Made by a program: the position numbers and the translations under genes. A stretch of DNA of 64,000 nucleotides, from positions 1 to 64,000 of the forward strand of contig BTUW01000016.1 of NCBI GenBank assembly GCA_045863055.1. Direction: 5' to 3'. The notes beneath the pieces are model-generated. The model had not been told where the DNA came from. It saw only the letters and a list, made by a program, of their open reading frames with translations, and did not search any database. The first letter of the stretch is position 1. The number at the start of each line of letters is the position of its first letter. Below are positions 10,082-16,956 of this stretch, in pieces. The DNA is from UTCHB3 sp008363265 (GTDB lineage Bacteria; Bacteroidota; Ignavibacteria; Ignavibacteriales; Ignavibacteriaceae).

Positions 10082-10829
10082 AACCCCCGACCACCCTTTC
10101 AAGGAGATTCTCCTGACCAAGTGTGATGAGATCGCTTCGATCCTTGCTCAGGAGATAAACGGACTGGAATTGCCTTTCACTCTTGCTTCATCGATCAACG
10201 AAAAGAACATTTACCACGCTTTTGTCTCGATCCTCCTCAACGGGAAAAGGCAGGGCGCGGTGAATATTTTTTTCAGTCCCAAAAAGAACAGTTTTACTCT
10301 AACCACTGACCGCTCGCCTGATGAGATGGTTAACCACCTATACTCTACCGTTACCCTGCCGGCAACTTCTTCGCCCGCGGAGGAGAAACTCGACGGATGG
10401 CACATCTTTACCGATGGTTCCTTCAACGGGAAGGATGCCGCGTGGGCATTCATCATCCTGAAAGACGGGAAGCTCATTGAGGAATCTGCAGGGGCGGTAA
10501 CCGACCGCAGTCACGTCTCCACATATCAGATAGTAGGTGAGTTCACGGCTGTAGTTCACGCTCTCAAAAGGTGTGACGAACTGAACATCACTGAGGCCAC
10601 ACTTCACTACGATCTTGACCTTATCGGAAAGATCGCCACCGGCCGATACAGGGCCAAAGCCGCGGTTTCCCAATTTTTCCTCGCCGGCGTCACTTCCGCC
10701 AACGTCAGGATCACCTGGAACAAAGTGAAAGCCCACAACGGCAATAAATGGAACGAAAAGGCCGATAAACTTGCTTCAGGTGTACTGGATCAGAGCAGGC
10801 AGGGCAGCTCCGGCAGGCCTCTTCAATAA
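10065..10829 (+). CDS. RNase H-fold protein with an extra N-terminal domain
   Basis: A 254-residue protein whose C-terminal half (about 110-245) is an RNase HI domain: HIFTDGSFNG with D117, VGEFTAV with E159, HYDLDLIGK, and WNKVKAHNG...WNEKADKLASG with the last catalytic Asp. The D-to-E spacing (42) is close to that in E. coli RNase HI (38), so the DEDD set appears complete and the enzyme should cleave RNA in RNA-DNA hybrids. Residues 1-105 are an unrecognised domain (ILLNGKRQGAVNIFFSPKKNSFTL) unlike the hybrid-binding N-terminal domain of eukaryotic RNase H1. The start is a TTG at 10065, the only early candidate; it overlaps the Omp85 stop by 17 nt, implying translational coupling. An alternative is a nuclease-fold protein acting on another substrate. 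Confidence 0.78.
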   Translation: MDSLFKTPDHPFKEILLTKCDEIASILAQEINGLELPFTLASSINEKNIYHAFVSILLNGKRQGAVNIFFSPKKNSFTLTTDRSPDEMVNHLYSTVTLPATSSPAEEKLDGWHIFTDGSFNGKDAAWAFIILKDGKLIEESAGAVTDRSHVSTYQIVGEFTAVVHALKRCDELNITEATLHYDLDLIGKIATGRYRAKAAVSQFFLAGVTSANVRITWNKVKAHNGNKWNEKADKLASGVLDQSRQGSSGRPLQ

Positions 10830-11142
10830 CGCATTTGGCGGCTCATCTTCCGGTCTGAATATTTCCGTGCAAAAATTTGGAACTTTTTCCCTCTTTAAAA
10901 TGTCTAATACTTTATAAAGGCAAAAGAGTGTGACCCACATTACATTTTTGCCATAAACCGGCTTTCAGACCCCTTTTATTTTGGGGTATCAAAAAAAAGC
11001 CGTATTTTGCAATGCAAAAAAATCGGAGCATTATAGTCTTTTAGCTACACAATTAATTAATAACGACACGACTGCCACGTCAGCCGGTATTTTTTACACT
11101 TTGCCTTTATTAATATTTATTCACTAATTCATTGGAGTAGCG
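10830..11142. other. Intergenic region with a nested hairpin and a probable promoter
   Basis: 313 bases without a gene. A nested inverted repeat lies at 10959-11002: outer stem CGGCTTT/AAAGCCG, inner stem ACCCC/GGGGT. Its A-run before the 3' arm means it could terminate transcription on the minus strand rather than the plus strand. A possible sigma70-like or Bacteroidetes promoter follows (TTGCAA near 11009, then TTATAG about 18 nt on), giving a leader of roughly 100 nt for the small gene at 11143. No RNA gene recognised. Confidence 0.45.
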
Positions 11143-11391
11143 ATGAAAAGCGTAGTTGCAAAGATCGAAAACCCTTTATCTGATCTCATCTCTGACGAGA
11201 TCTACGAACTCCTTTCAAGCCACAGCCTTATCGACGAAAAAGCTGTTCGTGATTACCAGATCAGAAAGAAATTCAAACAGCTGAGAGCCGGCAAGGTTTC
11301 AGCAGGTGACGCTATCGATACTATCCGTGAAGAGTATCCTTACCTCCAGTTCGATACAATTCGCAAGATAGTTTACCAGATCAGCAAATAA
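11143..11391 (+). CDS. Small conserved-looking protein of unknown function (82 aa)
   Basis: An 82-residue charged, alpha-helical protein with no recognised domain: IENPLSDLISDEIYELLSSH, VRDYQIRKKFKQLRAGKVSAGDAIDTIREEYPYLQFDTIRKIVYQISK. The second half alternates basic and hydrophobic residues as in a small helical nucleic-acid or protein-binding domain, but this is only an impression. The ATG at 11143 has a good TTGGAG ribosome binding site 7-8 nt upstream. The codons are regular and the gene is isolated, with its own long leader and several hairpins behind it, which suggests a separately regulated, perhaps well-expressed transcript. Confidence 0.7.
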   Translation: MKSVVAKIENPLSDLISDEIYELLSSHSLIDEKAVRDYQIRKKFKQLRAGKVSAGDAIDTIREEYPYLQFDTIRKIVYQISK

Positions 11392-11405
11392 TTTGTTTTA
11401 TTCAT

Positions 11406-11486
11406 TGCTCCTCGATATATTGTCGGAGCATTTGAAAATATTTTGGTTATCAGTTTGTTCACCGGTTCTTCCCCTGACCGGTGAAC
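11406..11486 (+). other. Two inverted repeats behind the 82-aa gene
   Basis: TGCTCC (11406-11411) pairs with GGAGCA (11425-11430), and GTTCACCGGT (11457-11466) pairs perfectly with ACCGGTGAAC (11477-11486) around a 10-nt loop. Neither is followed by a U-run, so they may be RNA-stabilising structures or protein-binding sites rather than simple terminators. The true terminator is the next hairpin. Confidence 0.55.
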
Positions 11487-11498
11487 CAATAACATAAT

Positions 11499-11527
11499 GC
11501 CCGGCGAACCCCCTTGCCGGGCTTTTT
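11499..11527 (+). terminator. Rho-independent terminator
   Basis: GCCCGGC (11499-11505), a 10-nt loop, GCCGGGC (11516-11522), then TTTTT. It closes the transcript of the 82-aa gene just before the ribosome binding site of the DUF3098 gene, so the following genes either need a promoter in this stretch or rely on read-through. Confidence 0.85.
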
Positions 11528-11546
11528 ATAATTACAGGATTAGGAA

Positions 11547-11834
11547 ATGGCAAAAAAAGTTCAGACCAGATCATCATCTAAAAAGGTTCCACTCTGGAAG
11601 AACCCTTCACCTTTCAAGATATATTTTGACTCGACCAACTATATCCTTCTTGCAGTTGGAATAGTTGCCCTTATTGTTGGCTTTGTCCTTCTTTCGCAGA
11701 AACCGTGGGATACATCCTCCTCATTGGTTGCGGCACCGCTGATCCTTATGGCAGCTTATGTGATAATTCTTCCCCTGGCACTCCTTTACAGGAAAAAAGG
11801 TCAGGCCGCAGAGGAACCAAAAGAGTCACAATAA
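11547..11834 (+). CDS. DUF3098-type small membrane protein
   Basis: A 95-residue inner-membrane protein with a basic, Ser/Lys-rich N-terminus (MAKKVQTRSSSKKVPLW), the motif FDSTNYILLAVGI leading into a first transmembrane segment (about 35-52), the connector LLSQKPWDTSSSLVAAPLIL and a second segment (about 60-80), then a charged tail. This fits the DUF3098 family of Bacteroidota, in which the sequence around the first helix is the conserved part. Function unknown. The start ATG follows an AGGA box about 8 nt upstream. Only one base separates its stop from the next gene, so it heads a unit DUF3098-eutN-dprA-mlaF. Confidence 0.78.
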   Translation: MAKKVQTRSSSKKVPLWKNPSPFKIYFDSTNYILLAVGIVALIVGFVLLSQKPWDTSSSLVAAPLILMAAYVIILPLALLYRKKGQAAEEPKESQ

Positions 11835-11835
11835 A

Positions 11836-12111
11836 ATGTTCCTCGCCAAGGTTCACGGCAACGTTGTTTCTTCAGTAAAGAACAAGGAACTGAAGGGGCA
11901 AAAACTCCTTCTGGTCCGTAAGATCGGCCTTGACGGCGAGTTTATTGACAATAAAGATATAATCGCCATCGATTACGTCTCCGCCGGCCCCGGCGACACC
12001 GTAATGGTCACTCAGGAAGGTGATGCTGTTCAGCAGATCATCAGCAACAAGAATTCCCCCGTTCACACTATTATAGTCGGAGTGGTCGACAAGATCTCCG
12101 TCACAGTCTGA
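11836..12111 (+). CDS. EutN/CcmL-like pentameric vertex-type protein, without other microcompartment genes
   Basis: A 91-residue protein with the EutN/CcmL fold signatures: FLAKVHGNVVSSVKN at the start, LKGQKLLLVRKI (residues 18-29), IAIDYVSAGPGDTVMVTQEG (about 43-62), and a final IIVGVVDKISV. In bacterial microcompartments such proteins form the pentamers that cap shell vertices. No hexameric shell protein or encapsulated enzyme gene is present nearby; the neighbours are dprA and an ABC ATPase. Lone EutN-like genes occur in other bacteria and their role is not established. The coding sequence is packed between DUF3098 (1-nt gap) and dprA (5-nt gap), so it is co-translated with them. Confidence 0.85.
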   Translation: MFLAKVHGNVVSSVKNKELKGQKLLLVRKIGLDGEFIDNKDIIAIDYVSAGPGDTVMVTQEGDAVQQIISNKNSPVHTIIVGVVDKISVTV

Positions 12112-12116
12112 CACCC

Positions 12117-13247
12117 ATGAGATCGATCCCCCTCGAAGAGTTCATCGCGCTCCGCCGCCTCCTTAGAAGCTCACAGATAGGAATTGTACGCCTCCGCTCA
12201 ATGCTCGACGCGTTCGGAAGTGGTGTCGCACTCATTGATACCCCGGCGAAACAGATAGCCCAGGAAGTGAAGCTATCTGAAGCGGCCTACAAAGGTCTGG
12301 TTGACGGCACCGGGAACGGCGACTTCGATGCGGATTACAAAAAAGACCACGACTACATCACCAACCTCGGAGGCGCGATCCTTGCATACGGCAAAGATGG
12401 CTACCCTTCCCAACTCGCTGATATCTACGATCCCCCCATTCTTCTCTATGTGCTCGGTGAGATAAGGGAAGAGGATAAAAAATCGGTAGCGATAGTTGGT
12501 ACCCGCACCCCGACACCCTACGGAACAAGATCGGCAATGGATATCTCTTCCGGACTGGTCCGCGAAAATTTCACCGTTGTAAGCGGTCTCGCCCGCGGGA
12601 TCGACACCACCTCACACAAGGCAGCTCTTGAAGCCGGTGGCAGAACAATAGCCGTTCTCGGCAGCGGATTCAGAAACATCTACCCGCAGGAGAACAAGAA
12701 AATGGTGAAAGAGATCATGGACGGAAGGGGCGCCGTGATCACCGAATACTCCCCCGACACCAAACCCGACGCGATCAATTTCCCAGGCCGGAACCGGATA
12801 ATCAGCGGACTCTCGCTCGGCGTCCTGGTTGTAGAAGCCGCTGAAAAAGGTGGTGCCTTGCTTACCGCGGGTTTTGCCATCGACCAGGGGAAGGAAGTGT
12901 TTGCAATCCCGGGCAACATCACTTCAGTAAAATCAGGCGGTACGAACAGACTGATCCAAAGGGGTGAGGCGAAACTTGTTATCGACACCCTCGATATACT
13001 TGATGAACTGAACATCAGGCCTCAGAAAGCCCCCGAACCGGTCGATGAATCTGTTCTGGTGGTCCCCGAAGACCTTACAATATTTGAAGAAAAAATCTAT
13101 TCAGCGATCGCCTTCCAGCCCATTCACATCGACGAGATCGCAAACCTTACCGGACTCAATGTTTCTGAGTGCCTTACCACCCTTCTGACACTGGAACTGA
13201 AGGGGTATGTAAGACAGCTCCCCGGTAAAAACTTTAAACGGGTCTAA
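12117..13247 (+). CDS. dprA: DNA processing protein DprA (Smf)
   Basis: A 376-residue protein that in other bacteria binds incoming single-stranded DNA and loads RecA during natural transformation. Layout: N-terminal helical/HhH-like part (about 1-70), a Rossmann-like DprA core (about 85-300) with YPSQLADIYDPPILLYVLG, SVAIVGTRTPTPYGTRSA, VVSGLARGIDTTSHKAAL, GRTIAVLGSG, the NFPGRNRIISGLS motif and KGGALLTAGFAIDQGKEVFA, and a C-terminal winged-helix domain (about 315-376, HIDEIANLTGLNVSECLTTL). All are typical and full-length. It lies 5 nt after the EutN-like gene and 3 nt before the ABC ATPase gene, so it sits inside an operon. No other competence gene is in the window. Confidence 0.95.
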   Translation: MRSIPLEEFIALRRLLRSSQIGIVRLRSMLDAFGSGVALIDTPAKQIAQEVKLSEAAYKGLVDGTGNGDFDADYKKDHDYITNLGGAILAYGKDGYPSQLADIYDPPILLYVLGEIREEDKKSVAIVGTRTPTPYGTRSAMDISSGLVRENFTVVSGLARGIDTTSHKAALEAGGRTIAVLGSGFRNIYPQENKKMVKEIMDGRGAVITEYSPDTKPDAINFPGRNRIISGLSLGVLVVEAAEKGGALLTAGFAIDQGKEVFAIPGNITSVKSGGTNRLIQRGEAKLVIDTLDILDELNIRPQKAPEPVDESVLVVPEDLTIFEEKIYSAIAFQPIHIDEIANLTGLNVSECLTTLLTLELKGYVRQLPGKNFKRV

Positions 13248-13250
13248 ACC

Positions 13251-13979
13251 ATGATAGTGATCAAGGACCTACACAAGAGCTTCGGCGGCAACAAGGTTTT
13301 AAGAGGCCTCGACCTCACAATAAATAAAGGTGAAGCACTCACGATCATCGGTCGATCCGGCTGCGGAAAATCCGTTCTCCTCAAGCATATCATCGGCCTT
13401 CTGAAGCCAGACCAGGGAACCGTAACGGTCGAAGGCCATGATATCAACAAAATAAAAGAGAAGGATCTCTACGAGCTCCGCAAGAAGTTCGGCTTCCTCT
13501 TTCAGGGTGCGGCACTGTTCGATTCAATGACGGTCGGTGAGAATGTCTCACTTCCCTTGATCGAAGGTAACACAAAATTCACCCAGACCGAGATCGACAA
13601 GGCAGTTGCCGAAAAACTCGAAATGGTCGCCCTCCCCGGCATCGAAAAACTGAAACCTGCTGAACTCTCAGGCGGCATGCGCAAAAGGGTGGGTTTGGCC
13701 CGTGCCCTCATCACGAACCCCGAGTACATCCTCTACGATGAGCCCACCACCGGCCTCGACCCCATCATGAGCGAATCGATCGACAACCTCATCAAGGAAC
13801 TCAGCGACAAACTAAAGGTAACATCCATCATCGTTACACACGACATGATCAGCGTCAACATCGTCGCCGAACGCGTCGCCATGGCCCACGAAGGGAAGAT
13901 CTACTTTACCGGCACCCCCAAGGAGCTCGTAGCCTCCGAAGATGAAGTGATACAGGATTTTATCGCGCGGACCAAGTGA
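13251..13979 (+). CDS. mlaF: ABC transporter ATPase of the Mla (phospholipid/toluene) type
   Basis: A 242-residue ABC ATPase, MlaF-like. Walker A GRSGCGKS (34-41), Q-loop FLFQGAALFDSMTVGENV, signature LSGGMRKRVGLARA (about 139-152), Walker B YILYDEPTTGLDP and switch VTHDM. The Gly-Ala-Leu-Phe-Asp-Ser sequence after the Q-loop and SGGM (not SGGQ) are typical of MlaF, which powers phospholipid transport between the membranes with permease MlaE and lipid-binding MlaD. mlaE and mlaD are not beside it in this window; the gene is last in the dprA unit, 3 nt after dprA. Substrate assignment therefore rests on sequence alone. Confidence 0.85.
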   Translation: MIVIKDLHKSFGGNKVLRGLDLTINKGEALTIIGRSGCGKSVLLKHIIGLLKPDQGTVTVEGHDINKIKEKDLYELRKKFGFLFQGAALFDSMTVGENVSLPLIEGNTKFTQTEIDKAVAEKLEMVALPGIEKLKPAELSGGMRKRVGLARALITNPEYILYDEPTTGLDPIMSESIDNLIKELSDKLKVTSIIVTHDMISVNIVAERVAMAHEGKIYFTGTPKELVASEDEVIQDFIARTK

Positions 13980-14108
13980 TTTTCAGTGGTTAGTGGTTAG
14001 TCTGAACTCTGATATCCGGTAGCCTTCCAATAAGTGTTCGCCTTGCTTCCCTGAAAATCATTATATTTAGTTTCAACTTTACTTAATTCATACAATTAAT
14101 CACCTCTC

Positions 14109-14342
14109 ATGTCTGATACAAAAGCAAATCTGAAGAAATGGTCGGAGGCCTGGGAAAAGGCCGGAGTCACTATTCAGGAAGAGTGGGAAGCCCGTTTAAC
14201 CGCCCCGGATTATCATGCTAATACCATGGCACAGTTCGCAGACATGTTCAACTACGCGGTAGAAAATTCAACCCCAACCGCAACTTCCGGATTGATCGAA
14301 ATGCAGAAGTATTTCATGAAGTTGAGGCCGAGAAGTGAATAA
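14109..14342 (+). CDS. Small protein paired with a nucleotidyltransferase
   Basis: A 77-residue protein: KKWSEAWEKAGVTIQEEWEARL, then a helix around MAQFADMFNYAVEN and a conserved-looking end PTATSGLIEMQKYFMKLR. I do not know a name for this family, but small proteins ending in a TSGL.E.Q..FM-type motif upstream of nucleotidyltransferase genes are, from general familiarity, a recurrent arrangement. Its stop overlaps the next gene's GTG start by 8 nt, so the two are translated together. A TATATTTA box at 14062-14069 may be the -7 promoter element. An antitoxin-like or chaperone role is inferred from the pairing only. Confidence 0.65.
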   Translation: MSDTKANLKKWSEAWEKAGVTIQEEWEARLTAPDYHANTMAQFADMFNYAVENSTPTATSGLIEMQKYFMKLRPRSE

Positions 14343-14889
14343 ATTATTCGAAGCTGCTGCTGAGATTCAGAAATTTTTAAAGTTGAACAAAATCCCCTTT
14401 TGTTTTATCGGCGGAATAGCGAACATCCGGTGGGGAGAAATACGGATGACCAATGATATTGACTTAATCGTGCTTTCCGGGTTCGGAAATGAGGAGGCGG
14501 TAGCTGTTAGATTGCTTGCGAATTTCAGCTCGCGATTATCAGACCCCATTCCCTTTGCAATTAATCAACGGGTATTGCTTCTTCTATCTGCTGCTGGTGT
14601 ACCGATCGATGTTGCTCTCTCAGGATTGGATTTTGAGGAATTAATGATCTCGAGATCTTCGGAATTTGAAGTGGTCCCCGGCATCAAACTTATCACATGT
14701 TCTGCTGAGGATCTTATTATCACCAAGGCGTTCGCGAACAGGCCTAAAGACATTCAGGATATTCAAGGTGTGATCACCAGGCAAAAAAAACAACTTGACA
14801 AACAGTACATTCTGAGCACTCTTGAACACCTGGCTGAATTAAAAGAAGACCGATCAATAGTTCAAAAATTGTCGGAATTCTTGAGATAA
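14335..14889 (+). CDS. Nucleotidyltransferase-fold protein (AbiEii/MNT-like)
   Basis: A 184-residue minimal nucleotidyltransferase: PFCFIGGIANIRWGEIRMTNDIDLIV carries the GG, the conserved basic segment and the paired acidic residues D-I-D (about 42-44) that hold the metal; a third acidic position is in IDVALSGLDF (about 84-94). A second conserved block, KLITCSAEDLIITKAFANRPKDIQDI, is typical of AbiEii/DUF6036-type enzymes. Such proteins transfer NMP to RNA or protein; several are toxins. The start is GTG at 14335, inside the end of the 77-aa gene, with no alternative nearby. Read with its partner, it could be a toxin-antitoxin or housekeeping modification pair. No phage or plasmid genes adjoin it. 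Confidence 0.75.
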   Translation: MNKLFEAAAEIQKFLKLNKIPFCFIGGIANIRWGEIRMTNDIDLIVLSGFGNEEAVAVRLLANFSSRLSDPIPFAINQRVLLLLSAAGVPIDVALSGLDFEELMISRSSEFEVVPGIKLITCSAEDLIITKAFANRPKDIQDIQGVITRQKKQLDKQYILSTLEHLAELKEDRSIVQKLSEFLR

Positions 14890-14976
14890 TTTTCAGATCG
14901 TGTTTGATTGAAGCAGTTTTGAATTAAATCATACTGTGCGGCATCTCCTCATTTAATTACATCTCCGCATTTTCTT

Positions 14977-15008
14977 TTTGCTTTTTCATCACCCAAGCCG
15001 TATATTAA
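14977..15008 (+). promoter_or_regulatory. Probable Bacteroidetes-type promoter for rpmB
   Basis: A TTTG box at 14977-14980 and TATATTAA at 15001-15008 are 20 nt apart, the same spacing as in the better-matching yceD-rpmF promoter. The -7 box differs from TAnnTTTG in its last three bases. The predicted start lies about 40 nt before the rpmB ATG. Confidence 0.5.
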
Positions 15009-15054
15009 CAAACTGTTTTCTAATTTTTTTGAGCAAGAGCCAGGAGTTTAGTTT

Positions 15055-15294
15055 ATGTCAAGAACATGCCAGGTTACCGGAATAAAACCAAAGTACGGCA
15101 GCAGCATATCTCATGCTCACAACCACACAAAGAGAAGATTCCTCCCCAACCTTCAGAAAAAGAAGATCTGGGTACAGGAACTCAACAGGTTCGTGACCGT
15201 GAAACTTACCGCCAAAGCGCTGAAGACCATCGCAAAGAACGGTACCGCTGTTATAGCACAGCTTGTCAGAGAGAAGAAGATCGACGCAAGATGA
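15055..15294 (+). CDS. rpmB: 50S ribosomal protein L28
   Basis: A 79-residue L28. The sequence CQVTGIKPKYGSSISHAHNHTKRRF, RFLPNLQKKKIWVQELNRFVTVKLTAKALKTI is the full family pattern, at the usual length. It has one cysteine only, so it is a zinc-free type. It is preceded by CAGGAG about 10 nt before the ATG, has its own promoter candidate and ends in a strong terminator, so it is a single-gene transcript. In many bacteria rpmB is followed by rpmG (L33), which is not here. Confidence 0.97.
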   Translation: MSRTCQVTGIKPKYGSSISHAHNHTKRRFLPNLQKKKIWVQELNRFVTVKLTAKALKTIAKNGTAVIAQLVREKKIDAR

Positions 15295-15315
15295 TCTCTC
15301 CGAGATACGAGTTTT

Positions 15316-15347
15316 AAAAAGACCGCCCTCACGCAGGCGGTCTTTTT
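15316..15347 (+). terminator. Rho-independent terminator after rpmB
   Basis: AAAAAGACCGCC (15316-15327), loop CTCACGCA, GGCGGTC then TTTTTT. A strong stem with a U-run, 20 nt after the rpmB stop. The following ~250 nt up to ccmC are very AT-rich, with a further small hairpin CCTGAAAC/GTTTCAGG at 15413-15433 but no gene. Confidence 0.92.
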
Positions 15348-15604
15348 TGCTTTAAAAACCTACAGACTCCCCCGGTTTCCACTTTTTACGGTCAAAAAAC
15401 CGCCACCTCACCCCTGAAACATTTCGTTTCAGGCTATATTAACAATAAACCCTTTTATTATATAATTATTGCCTTTCTTTATCCCTTTTTATCGATTATA
15501 TTATACCCTGTAAAATAAATTTATCCTTGTAAAATTTAATTTGACCTTTAGCCTGATAAACGTTACTTTTTTAGGCTGAATTATTTTATTTCCAACGAGA
15601 TCAG

Positions 15605-16333
15605 ATGAAAAACATTGTTCACACTAAATGGTATCAGATCCTCCTCTTTGTCCTGATGACATACGTCATAATCGCCGGGATAAGCTTTCCGATCGTACCA
15701 AAACCTCAGTCCTGGAATGAGTTCCCGCTCATCATGGGACTCGGTGAAAACGCCAAGATTATCTTCTTCCACGTCCCGAGCTCCTGGCTGGCGACTGTGG
15801 CCTTTCTCATGGCAACCATTTACAGTATAAAATATCTCAGAAAGAAAAACCTCGAAGACGATATGAAGGCCTACACATCGATCCAGATCGGTATGGTTTT
15901 CGTGGTCCTCGCCACAGTTACCGGCTCTGTATGGGCCAAGTTCGCCTGGGGTTCGTTCTGGCACTGGGATCCGCGTGAGACCAGCATCTTTGCCCTCCTG
16001 CTGATCTATGGCGCTCTCTTCGCTCTCCGCTCCGCGATCGAGAACGAGGATAAAAGAGCCACCCTCTCCGCGGTCTACAACATTATCGTATTCGTAACTG
16101 TACCCTTCTTCATTTTCATCATGCCAAGGATCATGGCGGGTCTTCACCCCGGAAGTGCCGATGACGACAATGCCGGTCCGGTGGTCAACTTCAAAATGAA
16201 CGGCAACATGCAGCTCGTTTTTTACATATCGCTGACGGCTTTCAGCATGCTTTATGCCTGGATGTGGAGCGTTGGATCAAAGTCGATGATCCTGCTCGAC
16301 AAGGTTAAAAAACAGAAACTTTATCAAGGATAA
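15605..16333 (+). CDS. ccmC: Cytochrome c biogenesis protein CcmC (heme handling)
   Basis: A 242-residue integral membrane protein with about six transmembrane helices. Family marks: FHVPSSWLA near residue 57-65, the tryptophan-rich WWD motif WGSFWHWDPRETS (about 116-128), and a histidine close to the last periplasmic loop (MAGLHPGS). CcmC delivers heme to the chaperone CcmE in type I cytochrome c maturation. It starts the block ccmC-ccmD-ccmE-ccmF (gaps of 9, 2 and 39 nt). ccmA and ccmB, which usually precede ccmC, are not in the window. ATG at 15605. Confidence 0.92.
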   Translation: MKNIVHTKWYQILLFVLMTYVIIAGISFPIVPKPQSWNEFPLIMGLGENAKIIFFHVPSSWLATVAFLMATIYSIKYLRKKNLEDDMKAYTSIQIGMVFVVLATVTGSVWAKFAWGSFWHWDPRETSIFALLLIYGALFALRSAIENEDKRATLSAVYNIIVFVTVPFFIFIMPRIMAGLHPGSADDDNAGPVVNFKMNGNMQLVFYISLTAFSMLYAWMWSVGSKSMILLDKVKKQKLYQG

Positions 16334-16342
16334 GGATTTACA

Positions 16343-16477
16343 ATGGAATTTCTTGAAAAAAACGCTATTTATATCGTACTAATTATTGTCCTGTTAACAT
16401 GGGGAGGCATCTTCTCCTTCATGTACACACTCGACAGAAGACTAAAAGAACTAAAGCAAGAAGTTGAGGAGAAATAA
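16343..16477 (+). CDS. ccmD: CcmD-like small membrane protein (44 aa)
   Basis: A 44-residue protein reading MEFLEKNAIYIVLIIVLLTW and then SFMYTLDRRLKELKQEVEEK: one transmembrane helix followed by a charged amphipathic tail with the LDRRLKELK pattern. Size, topology and position exactly between ccmC and ccmE match CcmD, which helps release holo-CcmE from CcmC. It starts 9 nt after ccmC with an AAGGA ribosome binding site and ends 2 nt before ccmE. Very short genes like this are easily missed by gene callers. Confidence 0.82.
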   Translation: MEFLEKNAIYIVLIIVLLTWGGIFSFMYTLDRRLKELKQEVEEK

Positions 16478-16479
16478 AC

Positions 16480-16917
16480 ATGTCTGAGCAGACATTCATG
16501 CAGAAAAACGGCAGGTTCGTTATCGGTGGCGGTATCATCGTGGTGTTCCTCGCCTTCATGGGTTATTTCTTTACTCAGAGCAGCATCGGCTACGAAGAGA
16601 GCCTTGCCAAAGTGAAAGAATCGGGCAAGACCATTCGCGCCACAGGTGCCTGGGTGAAGGAAAAAAACTATGAATACAAGAACAAGGTCTTCACTTTCTA
16701 TATGAAAGACACCGAAGGCAACGAAATGAAGGTTATCTACAAAGGTGCCATCCCCAATAACTTTGAGTCGGCCACCAGCGTTGTGGTTACCGGCAAATAT
16801 GTCGGCGATGCCTTCGAAGCAAAAGACATTCTGACCAAGTGCCCCTCAAAATATCAGGAAGGTGATGTGCCGGCCGGGGCTACACATCCCGATCAGATAA
16901 AAAAGAATGCTTCATAA
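16480..16917 (+). CDS. ccmE: Cytochrome c-type heme chaperone CcmE, CXXXY variant
   Basis: A 145-residue CcmE: N-terminal anchor (FVIGGGIIVVFLAFMGYFF, about 13-31), then the OB-fold domain with IRATGAWVK, FYMKDTEGNEMKVIYKGAIPN and VVVTGKYVGDAFEAKDILTK. In E. coli-type CcmE the heme is bound covalently by a histidine in HxxxY; here the matching segment is C121-P-S-K-Y125, i.e. CXXXY. Cysteine-type CcmE is known from some anaerobes and archaea that use a modified pathway, in some cases without CcmH and CcmG. The C-terminal tail after Y125 is short. ccmG and ccmH are not seen here, but may lie elsewhere in the genome. Confidence 0.9.
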   Translation: MSEQTFMQKNGRFVIGGGIIVVFLAFMGYFFTQSSIGYEESLAKVKESGKTIRATGAWVKEKNYEYKNKVFTFYMKDTEGNEMKVIYKGAIPNNFESATSVVVTGKYVGDAFEAKDILTKCPSKYQEGDVPAGATHPDQIKKNAS

Positions 16918-16956
16918 TTTTTTAAATTGGAATAACCCTACAAAAGGAGACCCACT

